64,000 nt of DNA from Brachypterus glaber (GCA_958510825.1 OY294049.1:27052986-27116985); one strand, 5' to 3'; shown: positions 23,290 through 35,063, counted from the stretch's first letter. A program made the numbers and translations. The notes: generated by a model not told the origin, from the sequence alone.

Positions 23290-23655
23290 TTAGTCGAAAG
23301 TATTATATTTGCTAAAATGTAATAAATAAAAATGCTTAAAAGTGTCCTAAATTTCAATTTTACATTTTTTTAAGAACGTTTTTCTCTGTAAACAAAAATG
23401 ATAGCTTAATTTTGAAAAGATATTTAAAATCTGCGTCAAAAATACTAACTAAATACACTTGAACAGGTTTCTATTATCATTGGTGTAAAAGATGTACCTC
23501 TTCAAAGAAGAGTTACCATTATCTGCCAAAAGCGAATTTTCTGGATTTGGCTGTTGGTGGATATATTATCTCCAAACCGATTACTACAAGGATCCAACCT
23601 TAACTTTTGGTTCGAATTTTTTTTAACCCAAGCGAGCTCGGGGACAACTGTGCGA
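23290..23655. repeat. Right arm of the long inverted repeat
   Basis: This is the reverse complement of 20935-21360, nearly exact from 23455 to 23650 and fading inward. Confidence 0.7.
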
Positions 23656-23899
23656 AGTTGCTAGGGTCAAATATACGTGAAATAAAAGTGTAATCGGTTT
23701 CACCCCCTAGTACGGGGTGAAACCGATTAACCTTTAAAAAAATATATAAAAAAACTACTGTGGTTATTTTGACAGTATTGACAGTTATAAATGCTCAAAA
23801 CTTTAACCTTTAACATATATTTTTTTGGATTTTTATTTTTGTAAGAAAACCGAAAAAAACCCAAAAACAGCAAATTTTGACCGGTTTCACCCCCGTTGA

Positions 23900-24207
23900 C
23901 GGTTGTGGCTAGGCGACGTTCCTGTAATCATTCTCGATGTTCTCCGGTATTCTGGTGAACTTTTGTTGACCCAGGCGGTTTACCATAGAACCCTTTCTCG
24001 AAATCGTTTAACCGATAAGCTTGTGGATGATGTATGATTTACTTGGCGAAAGTTGTAATGATTACAGAAACGTCGCCTAGCCAAAACGTAAGAATCGTTC
24101 GATTTAAAAAAAGCCATTACCAAAAACGCGTGTTGTTCTCCCGACCACATCTCCATTTTTACGAATAATCCGCATGTATTAGCTACGTTTTGACAATAGT
24201 ACGCCAT
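23900..24207 (-). pseudogene. N-terminus of a DUF4817-type mariner-like transposase
   Basis: The minus-strand frame starts inside the terminal repeat. From MEMWSGEQHAFLVMAFFKS onward it shows the DUF4817 HTH pattern (arginine-rich RRRFCNHYN, then SVKRFRERV). Past a break it continues in another frame with GKPPGSTKVHQNTGEHRE, like the family's linker before the second HTH. It is cut off at about 23905 by the inserted GGGGTGAAACC element. The catalytic domain is absent. It is the remnant of the gene that once moved the 19260-24273 element. Confidence 0.7.
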
Positions 24208-24673
24208 CTGTAACTTTTATAGTTTTTATAGGGGGGGGCGTTTGAAAACTAAATTTTACTCTGAGTCACCCTGTATATGATTTTACAATTTATACTATAA
24301 AGCTCTTTACAATACAACTTTAAAACAAAACTCTGAAATTTTAATAGTATACCCTCGAAGCGGGGAGTTTTCCAATGGACGAGTGAGCTAAATGTCTTAT
24401 GGAAAGAGTTCTTTATACTATTTTATTTATTTGTGCTTTATATTTTGCTTACAGAATACTTTAGTTTTAAATAATATCAGTACGACTGATTTGAGGAATT
24501 TCATGTATGGTAACAACGGGGGTAACAATGACACTGACAATTTAAAATTTTTCATTTGTTTTTTCTTCAGTATAAATTTATAATAGTTACAAACTTTTTA
24601 AGTTTTAGTGTATTTTTATAGTTATTTTGAATAAGAATGGATGAAGAAGAGTAAATATTTACTCCAGAGTATA

Positions 24674-25166
24674 AAGGTTAGCGTTTGTCAAAAAATCCAG
24701 ATTTTCGAAATCGAAAATGCTCGGTTGCTTAAAAGTTGCTTCTTGGTAAAAAACGGTCCCCGCTCAAAAATGAGCCAAATCGATTAATGTTTAGAGGTTA
24801 TTTGTTTAAAACTATTTTTTATGCACTTTTTAAAACAAAACAAAAATAAAATTTTCGCGAAATCTTCAAATAATTGGCGATTCTTTTATGTTCTAACTCT
24901 ATGGGGACATATTTTTTTTATTTTATCCCAATAGTATTTTTCCTAAATATTACCAAAAAAAAACCTTTAAAATTTTCTCAATTTTATACACAATCAGTTT
25001 TTTTGCGAAAAACAGGTACCGATTTTTTTTCAAAGTTTGAGTACCACCTCTAAACATTAACCGATTTGGCTCATTTTTAAACGGCCACCGTTTTTTACAA
25101 AAGAGCAACTTTTAACCGAGCGTTTTTGATTTCGAAAATCGGGATATTTTGACACACCCTAATAAA
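24674..25166. mobile_element. Foldback MITE (~490 bp)
   Basis: The arms 24680-24810 and 25040-25163 are inverted copies sharing GATTTTCGAAATC, AAAAACGGT and AATGAGCCAAATCG. The middle is non-coding. Confidence 0.65.
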
Positions 25167-25309
25167 GGTGTCTCAAATACTTTCATCCTGCCAACCTTCA
25201 CTTCTAGTGTTTGGGACTCACCTGTGAGTAACTTAAACTTAAGTGACACCAAATCAAACACAGCCCAAAATCACACAAAAAAACAACAAAAAACATACAT
25301 ATTTATTAA

Positions 25310-26274
25310 ACCTTCGTTAGGCGCGCGGTCTACGATCGTAGACCATGCTTTTTACTTACTTTTTACACGGAGTGTTTACGCTTGCACCCCTTCGAGTAGC
25401 TGTTCATTATGCATCAATCTATTAGATCAGTAATAATTCACACTTTGAATGGGTATAATATTGTTTTCATTCATATTGAAACCTGCCTGGTCTACAATTG
25501 TAGACCGCGCGACTAACCACGTTACCTTTTTTATTTTTGCATTTTTTTTATTTTGTGTAAGTTTTTATTGTCTCTTTTTGTGAATATTGTTTTTCAAAGT
25601 TAGTTTATTAGTTTAAAGATAAATTAAAGATACAATATGTCTTTACCACCAAAAAAAATAGCGGTTTATAGGAAGACACTGGCACGAGTCTTTTTGGGCA
25701 TAAAAGAGCTCATACGTAATGTTTTTGATAAATTAGGTAATTTTCTGTTCTATAAAATTAAAAATTACTTTGGACACTAAATGTGCCTAAGAAGGGAAAA
25801 TAAATCGAAAAAAAAATGCTTAAAATATCATAACTACGATTGCAAAGAGCACATGTAAAAGGCGCATGAGTTACTAAAATATTGCATGATTTCGAGTCAA
25901 ATTTTATAATATTTTTTTCTTTTAATTTAGGTGTTTTTTATTTTTTTATAATCGTACATGTTAAAAAAAAACAAATGTTTTAGTTTCAGAAAGTTTTTTA
26001 AGTTATTTTTATTTTTTTTTACAAATCACCCTACAGATGTAAAATATATGTTAGAATTGTATATCATTTTTCTTTTACCCTTAACACTTACCAAAATAAT
26101 AATAATTTGAAAAAAATATCTAAATAACTTTTAAATACTACCAAATAAATAACATAAGATATTTGGTTTTTAAAAATATAAATGTGTTTTTTTTTTAAAC
26201 AAAAAATAAAATGGTCTACAATTGTAGAACGCGCGCCTAAACACGTTACAAAAAGAGGCGCGCCTAACGAAGGG
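25310..26274. mobile_element. piggyBac-like MITE, family 1 copy B (inverted)
   Basis: It is the same element as 19900-20870 in the opposite direction, 965 bp, flanked by TTAA (25306-25309, 26275-26278). One terminal C is mutated to A at 25310. It keeps the GGTCTACGATCGTAGACC palindrome next to its left end. Confidence 0.8.
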
Positions 26275-26584
26275 TTAATATATTATACGAATTTTAGGTG
26301 TTTTTCAGATCATTAGATACTGTGGAATACAGAAACCAGTATTTTTAGAAATTTATAATATTTTTCATTTATTTTTGTTACCAACTGACTCTTTTACAAT
26401 CAAGCTTATTGTAACACGCAAACCAAAACTACATAACGCACCTTTGCCTCAAAAGTAACACAACTCAAAATTCACATTTTTTGAGTTAACACCATGAATG
26501 GGATTAGTAAACAATCCTACATAAATCATAAAAATTGTGTTCACTTAGCTTAGAAGAGACTCGGCTAGATGGCGCTTCAGTCAT

Positions 26585-27360
26585 TTTTTTTTAATAATTT
26601 ATTTCTGACCTAAAATGCAGTACAAAACTGTTAACTAGGCCTAACTAAATACTTTAAAATATTACAAATATTATAATATAGATAAATAAATAAATATAAA
26701 ATTTACACAAAAAAATATAACATAATATAAAACTAACTAACATAATATAAAACTAACTAACATTATATCAGACTAACTAACATTATAAAAAAGAAGAATA
26801 TCACTGTTGTAAAAAATGTTCTTTTACTTTTTTCTTAAATCGATTTTTACTCAACACCTTATAATGTTCATCTAACTGATTGTATACTTCAATACCTCTA
26901 TAGACCGGAGAGTTTTGACTTTGGAGGGTATGCCTGGTACTTCTGTGGATCAAGTCCCTGTTTCTAGTGTTATAGTTATGGACCTCACTGACCAGTTGCA
27001 ATTTTTGATTTAATTTCAGAAGACAATTTTGAAGCTCAAATATGAGTTTTGTTAGTTCATAATCACGTAGTCTAATAGTGTTTAAAAACCCAGTTTCTGC
27101 AAAGATTTTATCAGTTGGTGTTAGAAAGTGAAAACCAAATAAAGCTTTTATTGCCTTGTTTTGACAAACTTGTATTTTGTACTTCTGACGTGTTTGCTCG
27201 GCATGTGATGAGATACTGTATATGAGATGCTATTAGACTGTAATATAGCATTTTCTTCGCCTTGTCGCTAATATACGAAGCGCATCTTCTAAATGCAGCT
27301 GTTAAAGGTATGATTTTGTTTTTGACAGAAGCAATATGTTTGTCAATATACTGTTTTATT
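26585..27360 (-). pseudogene. CR1-like LINE, C-terminal ORF2 fragment
   Basis: The minus strand reads KYKIQVCQNKAIKALFGF, then a segment rich in leucines, then VHNYNTRNRD and a block ending KNRFKKKVKEHFLQQ. This is the tail of CR1/L2-type ORF2 proteins after the RT domain (LQ..AI..I through Y.TR…). Upstream RT and EN are missing because of 5' truncation. The same C-terminal layout is seen at 35695-36057 and 50181-50711, but the sequences differ, so this is another family. Confidence 0.7.
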
Positions 27361-27584
27361 TAAATTAATACTGAGTTTATTATAGCACAGCCACTGGAAG
27401 TATAATTTGAGATCATTATTTATAATATTTTCCAAGAGCTGCAAGTCCTCATGTGTATACACAAATATTGAAGTTTTAAAACTGCATAGGTTGCATAGTC
27501 AAAAATGCATTTTTTTAGTTGTGCCGTTTTTGCAAATTAAAATAATAAGACTTCTTTAAAAAAAAGTCGTTAAAAATTACACAA

Positions 27585-27680
27585 CTAAAAACGAATTTTT
27601 TAAAAGAAAGGTTTTGGAATTTGTGATTTCTTTATTTTTGCCAACATTTCCAAAACCCTTCTTTTAAAAAATTCGTTTTT
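27585..27680. repeat. 29-bp perfect-arm hairpin
   Basis: ACGAATTTTTTAAAAGAAAG..TTTTGGAA at 27591 is mirrored at 27648-27677 across about 28 bp. It may be the end of a small foldback element. Confidence 0.55.
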
Positions 27681-27732
27681 GTAAATTGGTATATCTTGTT
27701 TTCTACTTTTTAGTTATACATATTGGTAAATT

Positions 27733-28054
27733 TTATATTTAATTATTTTGTTAGGGTAGAAAATCATTGTAACAAATTTCAGCTCTCTAAGTTTATTCTA
27801 AGTAGGTATAACAGAGAGGGCCCTTCAGCCGCATGGGGGGTGATGGGGGGGATTGACGGTTGTTTTTTTTTATACTAAAATTTTATTATTATGGGATGAG
27901 TACGTAACCCAATTTTAATTTTAAATTAACTCACGTGGATAAAAAAAAGGTTTTTGTATATTTTATATGTAATTATTTTGTTAGGGTAGAAAAGCATGTG
28001 TACCAAATTTCAGCTCTCTAAGTTTATTCTAAGTGGGTATAACAGAGAGGGCCC
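27733..28054 (+). repeat. Direct ~93-bp repeat pair
   Basis: 27733-27825 and 27959-28054 both run from ATTTTATAT.TAATTATTTTG to AACAGAGAGGGCCCTT with few differences. Confidence 0.7.
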
Positions 28055-28119
28055 TTTAGAGTTAAAAAGTCTATTCTAAGTGGGTGAAAAAGCATTTGGC
28101 AAATTTGAGGACATATATA

Positions 28120-28154
<35 letters not shown>

Positions 28155-28620
28155 TTATGGCGTACAAGGTGAGCTCCTCCCATGCTAAAGTTGCGGCTAA
28201 AGTGGGCTCCGCGGCAAGGTGAGCTCCGATACACGGAGCCCACTTTGCCAAACGCTAAAAATATCGCCAAACATCTTATTTTAAGGTGTAGATTCATTCT
28301 CTAAAGTTTCAGCTGGACTCCATTTTGGTCGCTATCATGAATATGTATACTTTTTTAGTTTGCGTGTATATTATTAGATGGCGGCAATTGTAAACCTTAA
28401 TATACAGCTTTGGATACCTTCAGCGGTCAACCTGGAATCCACTACGCTTGGCAATGCAGCATATGTATATTTTATACACCTAGCGGTTATGGTAAACTCA
28501 TATAAATAAAAGTGAATCTTTGACGGCTTATAATAATGCAACAAGAAAACAACACTCTATTTTATTTGCCTAAACTAGTAATATGAAAATACGGATCATT
28601 TATTTTGCTATTTAGTGCAT

Positions 28621-28702
28621 CATTGTGTTCTCGGGTGAGATCATTGAGTTCTCGGATGGGATAATTGAGTTCTCGGATGGGATCATTGAGTTCTCGGCTC
28701 GG
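28621..28702 (+). repeat. 21-bp minisatellite
   Basis: Three to four units of ATTGAGTTCTCGGATGGGAT. Confidence 0.85.
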
Positions 28703-29389
28703 CTCGGAAAAAAAAACTATTTTATATAATAGGCTGACTGAAATTATTGTTTATTACTTGCATGGAGAGCCCCAAATAAGCTTTTATAAACCAAGAATTG
28801 AGATCCCAGTAACTTTGAATACCTATAGCAAATAAGTTGGGCTCCTTAGTCACGTGGTTGATGTATATCTTTCGAAAATATATTGAATACCTATCTAAAT
28901 ACCTTTAGCAGATAAGTTGGGCTCCTTAGTCACGTGGTTAATGTATATCTTTGGAAAATCTATTGCTCTAGCGTTTAAGTTGAGCTCCATGGAGCTTGAT
29001 CTAGCGATGCATCGACATTCTCTTTTTAGTCACGTGACACGTAAAGAAATTTTTTAAATATGTCGAAAAGAAGTAAGAGAATATTGCTTTTGGCCACAAG
29101 TCAAGCTTCCAGATGTAAGTATTAAAAAGTTACTATATATTTTAAATCAAATACGAAGTAAATAAATAAATATTGAGCAAAATTATAATTATCTACATAA
29201 TATTATTACAACATAGAGTAGAAAAAAGCGGGAGAAGGAGATTCAAGGTCACGGTTCGGCTAAAAATCGGATATTGATACTTGATTTCTGATTGTTTTTT
29301 ATTAAAAAAGTAAAATAATGCAATTACTTTCCCCTAGGAAAACCTTTTCATTGTTTTTTTACGTTTCTGGAAGTTTTATATCCAAAAAA

Positions 29390-29835
29390 GATGATTATGT
29401 CAAATAAAAAAATCGCGTGTCGGTCTGTATGTTGGTCTATTGGGGACTTTGTTACCACGATCACTCGCGGACATTTTGAGCTATAGACTTCTTTGGCCCA
29501 TAGCACAATGGGCCAGCACATAATAAAACAGGGACACAATTCTTAATTTGTGCATACGACTATTTTCAATACCGCCGATTTTAAATAAAAAAACAAAAAA
29601 ATTAAAAAAAAAGTCGCGCCCGTAGGATGGTCAAAAAATTTATTTCGTTTTGATCTTTCTAAAAATGTATCAAATGCTTCCTTTGATTACGTTGATGTAG
29701 CAATGTCCATAACTTAAAAATTAAAAATGGCGTAGTCAATATGACGAATCGCGTGTCGGTCTGTCTGTTGGTCTGTCTGTGTGTCCGGGAACTTTGTAAC
29801 CACGATCAAGTGAGAACTCCTTGGGCTAAAAACTT
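29390..29835 (+). repeat. Two copies of a CGCGTGTCGGTCTGT repeat
   Basis: 29413-29475 and 29747-29815 share CGCGTGTCGGTCTGT.TGTTGG and GGGACTTTGT.ACCACGATCA. They are related to the GTCCGTCTG-bearing repeats at 14.4 and 55.2 kb. Confidence 0.6.
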
Positions 29836-30154
29836 CAAATTTGCAATTTCAAAATTTTATACTTATAAAGATATGATCAAACTTAAAACTACATTTAATA
29901 CCCTGTTTTCATAAACATCTGTATTTTAAGATACACTGCCGGATAATAAATTCGGGACACCTAAAAAATTGCCATTTTTTAAATTCAAATGTTCGAAAAC
30001 TACTTAATGCTTTTGACTGATTCTTTTTTTGTTTTAACGCTTAAACATTTGATAATTTTGTTTGTAGTAAGAATGATTAAAAAAAAGTATTTTTGTTTTG
30101 TTTTTAAAAACCTTTCAAATAAATACAATAAACGCCATTGTTCGAATCAGCCAG

Positions 30155-30866
30155 AAATCACAAAAGTCGTCCGCCATTTTGACCAAAATTTTTTAATATA
30201 TGGCACAGAAAACCCCCAGATACCGATTTTGGTTCGAATTGGCAATTAATGACACAAATCATCCGCCATGTTGATGCCGCCATTTTGATTTTTTTGTAAT
30301 TATGACAAAAAATTCGTAATCTACTACCCCGAAAAACCCCTGATACCGATTTTGGTTCGAATCGGCCAGAAATCACAAAAGTCGTCCGCCATATTGGCGC
30401 CGCCATTTTGATTTTTTTAATCTTAACAAAACATTGGTAATCTATGACCCCGAAAACCCCCTGATACCGATTTTGGTTCAAATCGGCCAGAAATCACAAA
30501 AATCGTCCGCCATATTGGCGCCGCCATTTTGATTTTTTTAAATTTTGACAAAAAATTCGTAATCTACGACCCCGAAAACCCCCTGATACCGATTTTGGTT
30601 CAAATCGGCCAGAAATCACAAAAATCGTCCGCCATATTGGCGCCGCCATTTTGATTTTTTTAAATTTTGACAAAAAATTCGTAATCTACGACCCCGAAAA
30701 CCCCCTGATACCGATTTTGGTTCAAATCGGCCAGAAATCACTAAAGTCGTCCGCCATATTGGCGCCGCCATTTTGATTTTTTTAATTTTAACAAAAAATT
30801 CGTAATTCACGACTTCGAAAACCCCCTGATACCGATTTTGGTTAAAATCGGCCAGAAATCACGGCT
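30155..30866 (+). repeat. 121-bp satellite, nearly six units
   Basis: TGATACCGATTTTGGTTC recurs at about 30341, 30461, 30583, 30705 and 30826, giving a period of 120-122 bp. Each unit contains CGCCATATTGGCGCCGCCAT and AATTCGTAATCTACGAC. Divergence is lowest in the middle units. A decayed stretch of the same satellite lies at 46950-47345. Confidence 0.9.
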
Positions 30867-31235
30867 CACAGTAACCCAAAAGTCTTCAGTCGTAAATTTG
30901 ACTATCTGGGATTTGAAACCCATTTGTCAAAAATGAGAAACGCTAATCTCGATCATTTCAGACTAAACATATTGCTGCTCACCGTCGCCCTAATCAATAT
31001 TTTATTTAAAAAAACATGACAACACCGCAAGGAGCCCAGGTTGCTTAAAATACCCAATACACGGAGCCTGCTTTGCCGATAGGTATGGTAATACACGTCA
31101 AAGGAGCTCAACCTAACCGCTACATGTATGGGATCCCGTCTTGTACTTTATGTGTATAGTGGTATACACGAAATATACACAAGGACTCCACCTTTCACTC
31201 TATGTATAACGGAGCTCACCTTAACCGCTATCTGA

Positions 31236-31289
<54 letters not shown>

Positions 31290-31380
31290 TATACGAATAA
31301 AAATAACGCAACTCAAAATAATTCAGTTATTTATACGAATAAAAATCATCAAAATCGCAGTGTTTTTAAGGGTTGTTAAG

Positions 31381-31441
31381 TGGATTAAACCAAAAATTTA
31401 AGTAGTTTTGTGAGCACTGTTTTGTATCTGTTTCATCTATT
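31381..31441 (+). repeat. 61-bp direct repeat, left copy (possible target duplication)
   Basis: TGGATTAAACC...CATCTATT is identical to 35064-35124. It abuts LINE copy A on its 5' side. Confidence 0.8.
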
Positions 31442-32216
31442 ACCATATTCTTTTATATCTGAAACAAAATATTATGTAACTTAATTTAAGAATAATTACA
31501 CTACTCTACAAAAAAATATTTTTTTTATTTGCCGGGGACCTTTTAGTCGCGTCTGACTAAACTTGATGCGCTGATTTCGGAATCTTTTTACGTTTTTCTC
31601 GATCAGCTCGTTTTTTTTTGCCTATAGTTGTAGTAAAAAAATAATTTAGTTCTAATTATTTATGTTTTTGCCGTGTTGGTTTTCTGTTAATGAGGCTATA
31701 AGCCAAAAAAAGCGAATTTAAAATAATTTCATCCCTTTGTTTTTTCGATATATTTTGATAAAAATTTATATATATAAAGATAAGACTCTAATTTTTCTAC
31801 GCAACACTAATACATATATAACATTTTCTCATTTTCTAGAAATCTAAATAAGTTAGAAAAAAGTTATAACCAAGTAATTTGTAGAAAAGTTTATAAGCTT
31901 TCTTTTTTGTTAAAACTATTTTTCAAAAAATTGAATGCTTAGAAGTTATTTGCAAAAAACTTCAAAAGTGTTAAAATCAAGATGGCGAGCTCACCTTCAA
32001 TTATTCAGGACTTTTAGTGCGTTTAATGCCTAGACTACATCTCCACCAATTTTCAAGATTATTGGATTTTTTTGAGGCAAAAAATCTTCGTTGCTTGGAC
32101 TATAGTATAGTCCGTAAATACGTGATAGTGACTCATAGTTGACGTGTTGACTGAGTAGACGTGTTTTTAAACGCTCTCCTAAAACTTGACAAATTTTAAA
32201 AATTAATGTGCCAAAA

Positions 32217-33009
32217 TGGCCCGTGAACTACGCTCTAATACAGATCTTCGAGAAATAATAAAAAGTGTATTAAAAGACATTCTAGTGAACGATCAAATCA
32301 ATTTTAAGTGAAATTGTGTCTACAAAATTAGCTCCTTTAGAAGAACAAGTCGCAGAGTGCACAAAAAGCATCTTAATGATGCAACAGTCTGCGATAAAAT
32401 TAAACAAAACTCTTGAACCAAACCAAAGGCCAAAAATATATTAAGAAACTTAGTTCAAATTAAACCGAAAAATATAAACAAACCTACCTCTGATAAGACC
32501 AACGACTCCTCAGCGGAAAAAGTGTCAACACCCACGATCACTGATAAGAATAAGCCAGGCACATCGACGGCAAATCATACACCGGCAGCAGCCGCACCAC
32601 AGATACCCAAAGCACAATCATAAAATGCTGCATTCTTCGGTACTAATGATGGAGAAGATGGTTTTATGGAAGTTACACGGAAAAAGCACAAAATAAAAAT
32701 TCTAAATTAACTAAAGGTACCAATACTAACATTACAAAAATCCAGGGTGCTGAAAAATACACCTACATATATGTTGGACATATCAAAGGTGATGTTGCAG
32801 AAAATGTTATGGAAGAATATTTAAACGAAAATTGGCCTGAAGTATCATTTAAAGCTACTAAGTTACCTAACAAAGGGAGAAATAGCAGTTTCAAAATCAG
32901 CGTTCCTGAGAGTAAAAAGGATATTTTATTTGATGAAACCAAATGGTCAGATGGGGTGATTATAAAAGAGTACCAGTTCTTTCTTAAGCCAGAAGCCAAA
33001 TCAACCTGA
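32217..33009 (+). pseudogene. LINE copy A ORF1 (frameshifted)
   Basis: ATGGCCCGTGAACTACGC opens a frame that breaks within about 95 bp, at AACGATCAAATC. The next frame encodes a short coiled-coil-like part (APLEEQVAECTKSILMMQQ) and a basic, Ser/Thr-rich linker. A later frame holds a compact domain beginning YTYIYVGHIKGDVAENVMEE and ending near EYQFFLKPEAKST. That layout is usual for insect CR1/Jockey-group ORF1 proteins, which bind RNA and chaperone nucleic acids. The first break is shared with copy B; two more single-base losses are private to copy A. Confidence 0.65.
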
Positions 33010-33059
33010 TCACCTAAATAAAGAAACAACGTTTTTAAAGTTAATATTTTTAAATATAC

Positions 33060-34863
33060 AGTGTTTAAGAAATAAAATAAACCTACTAGAGGCATTTTTG
33101 GCAGAATACTGTTATGATATAGTAAACATACAGGAGCATTGGTTTATAAAGGACGAGACTGACATGATAAAACTACGTTTTGGCCTCACACTTTACCCGT
33201 AGTTTACATACTCATGGTGGAGTACTTCAACTGGTTAAACCGCAAGTAAACTTTAAAACTGTTTGTAACTTAAATAACCTTTCAGTGGAAAAAGACTGTG
33301 AGATTAGCTCAATTTTTTTAAAAGACTTTAATTTAAATATTATAACAATATACCGTAGTAGTAGTACGGGAGATTTTTGTAATTTTATTTCAATATTAAC
33401 AGTTTTATTAAATATGATTGATATAAATGATAAAAATTACCTAATAGGAGGTGACTTCAATGTGTGGTTTAACGATATTAATGATGAGAGATCTGATCTT
33501 CTTCAGGATTTATTCAGTCAATTTGGTTTTAAAGCACTTGTTTCTTTCCAAACTAGGGGTAAAAATATTTTAGACAACTTTTTTGTAAGTTTTTTGTAGA
33601 TACTGCAAGTGTCAAACCTGTTAATACGTTTTTTTCAGATCACCTAGGATTAAGCTTGGAACTGGAAATAACACAATCCAAAAGCACCACTTTAAACAGG
33701 AAAGTAAGACCAATCACCCAATTTGGTAAATTTAAATTTCATAATATGGTTTCTGATATTGTTTGGGGATTTATTGATATTCCAAATCTGAATGCGGGTA
33801 ATAAGTTTAGCATGTTTTTAATATTCTCACTGAGAAGTACAATGAAGCTTTTTCGGAGAAATGTTACAAAATTTCTGATGGGGCATACTGCAAACAAAAT
33901 TGGTTTACAGCTGATTAGATACATCAAAGAGAAACTTTAGTTCTTATATATGATGCCTGTAAACTTAATCCTACTGAAGGTAATAAACAGCTATACCAGC
34001 AATTTAAGTCCAGCTATAGTGCAAATATTAAAAAGGAAAAAATCAAAGAAAACGATAATTTTGTAAAAAGTTCTAGTAACCCACAAAAAACTATGTGGAC
34101 TTTAATAAATAAAAACAAAAAGACTATAAAAAAGCCAGCAGAAAAATGTAACATTTCTGCGGAAGAGTTTAATGATTACTTTTCAAATATTGCCCAGACT
34201 GTTATTGATTCTTTAGGTATACCTAAAAATGACCCTATTAGTCATATGGCAAACATGCCAAATGTTAATGCCAATTTTAACTTTAGATACGTGACCTTTA
34301 ACGAGGTCCGATCTGCGATAGATAAATTAAAAAATAGCAAAAGTAGAGACATTTTTGGATTTAACTCTGATCTTATTAAAACAATAAAGAATCAAATAAT
34401 TACGCCATTTACCAAAATAATAAACCACTGTATAGTGGAAGGCATCTTTCCAGATGAACTAAAGCGTGCTGTGGTTGTTCCAGTGCCCAAAAATTATAAT
34501 ATAAACGATACCAACTCCTACAGACCAATTTCACTACTTCCAATTTTGTCAAAGGTGTTCGAAAGGATACTTTGACCAAATTTGTCATTATTTCGAAACT
34601 TTTGATTTTTTCACAAAGGATCAATTCGGGTTTCGCAGGGGTAAATCGACTATTGACGCTATACTTAAATTTATTGATACTGTAATTTCATCCTATGAGA
34701 ACAATAAATTCAATTTTGCCACATTCTTGGATCTCACGAGGCTTTCGATTGTGTGTCCCATGAAATCTTAATAAGAAAACTGTATTATTACAATTTTGAT
34801 CCCAACAGTGTTAAAAAGTTCCTATTTATCTGGTAGAACCCAACAGGTACTGTTCAACGGATC
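33060..34863 (+). pseudogene. LINE copy A ORF2: endonuclease and reverse transcriptase
   Basis: The endonuclease part has IVNIQEHWF, IYRSSS, LIGGDFNVWFND (catalytic Asp) and SDHLGL (catalytic Asp-His). A TAG at 33916-33918 ends that frame. The RT part then reads from about 34093 with FKxI-type fingers, RAVVVPVPK, NSYRPISLLPILSKVFERIL, then shifts, FGFRRGKST (motif region) and FLDLT before a private deletion. The YADD motif lies beyond the gap. ORF2 would nick the target and copy the LINE RNA. It cannot do so here: one frameshift near 33176, the TAG and the shift at 34575 are shared with copy B. Confidence 0.85.
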
Positions 34864-35063
34864 NNNNNNNNNNNNNNNNNNNNNNNNNNNNNNNNNNNNN
34901 NNNNNNNNNNNNNNNNNNNNNNNNNNNNNNNNNNNNNNNNNNNNNNNNNNNNNNNNNNNNNNNNNNNNNNNNNNNNNNNNNNNNNNNNNNNNNNNNNNNN
35001 NNNNNNNNNNNNNNNNNNNNNNNNNNNNNNNNNNNNNNNNNNNNNNNNNNNNNNNNNNNNNNN
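34864..35063. other. Scaffold gap (200 N)
   Basis: Exactly 200 N. It truncates LINE copy A inside the RT domain. Confidence 0.99.

Larger units (their letters stand above)
19357..23905. mobile_element. Inner TIR element with GGGGTGAAACCGATC ends
   Basis: ACCGTCAACCGGGGTGAAAC at 19357 is mirrored by the inverse at 23905, and the GGGGTGAAACC motif is repeated just inside each end (19387, 23705-23727). It splits the mariner-like transposase. It in turn holds a piggyBac-like MITE, long inverted arms and LINE scraps. The short ORF at 19387-19647 has no recognisable product. Confidence 0.55.
19260..24273 (-). mobile_element. Mariner-like element (outer shell of a nest) with TA duplication
   Basis: CAGGGTGATTCAGAGTAAAA at 19260 is mirrored at 24273, and the arms stay similar for about 90 bp through GCGTACTAKTGTCAAAA. 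TA flanks both ends (19258-19259, 24274-24275). The right arm leads directly into the N-terminal part of a DUF4817-type transposase on the minus strand. The interior (about 19357-23905) has been replaced by younger insertions. Confidence 0.75.
28122..31287. mobile_element. Unclassified ~3.2 kb repeat bounded by (TA)n, rich in GGAGCTC motifs
   Basis: (TA)n tracts lie at 28122-28151 and 31236-31287. Next to each, on opposite strands, sits AAGGTGAGCTCC. Motifs of the form GGAGCTCA.CTTAACCGCTA recur at both ends and at 28840-29010. There is a doubled ~75-bp unit (28815-28965) with TTAGTCACGTGGTTRATG, a 21-bp minisatellite and the 121-bp satellite. No transposase is visible; the class is unknown. 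Confidence 0.45.
31441..34863 (+). mobile_element. CR1/L2-like LINE, copy A (3' part lost in gap)
   Basis: It starts TACCATATTCTTTT, the same point where copy B (minus strand, 40719) ends. A 5' UTR of about 780 bp is followed by ORF1 (about 32217-33009), endonuclease (33060-33915) and reverse transcriptase up to the gap. It is nearly identical to copy B in bases but has at least five extra single-base deletions (about 32422, 32690, 33579, 33820, 34739). The 61-bp sequence before it recurs just after the gap. Confidence 0.85.

Noticed and set aside
30155..30866. CRISPR-like array
   Set aside because: The whole 121-bp unit repeats with no variable spacers, the DNA is eukaryotic and no cas-like genes exist.
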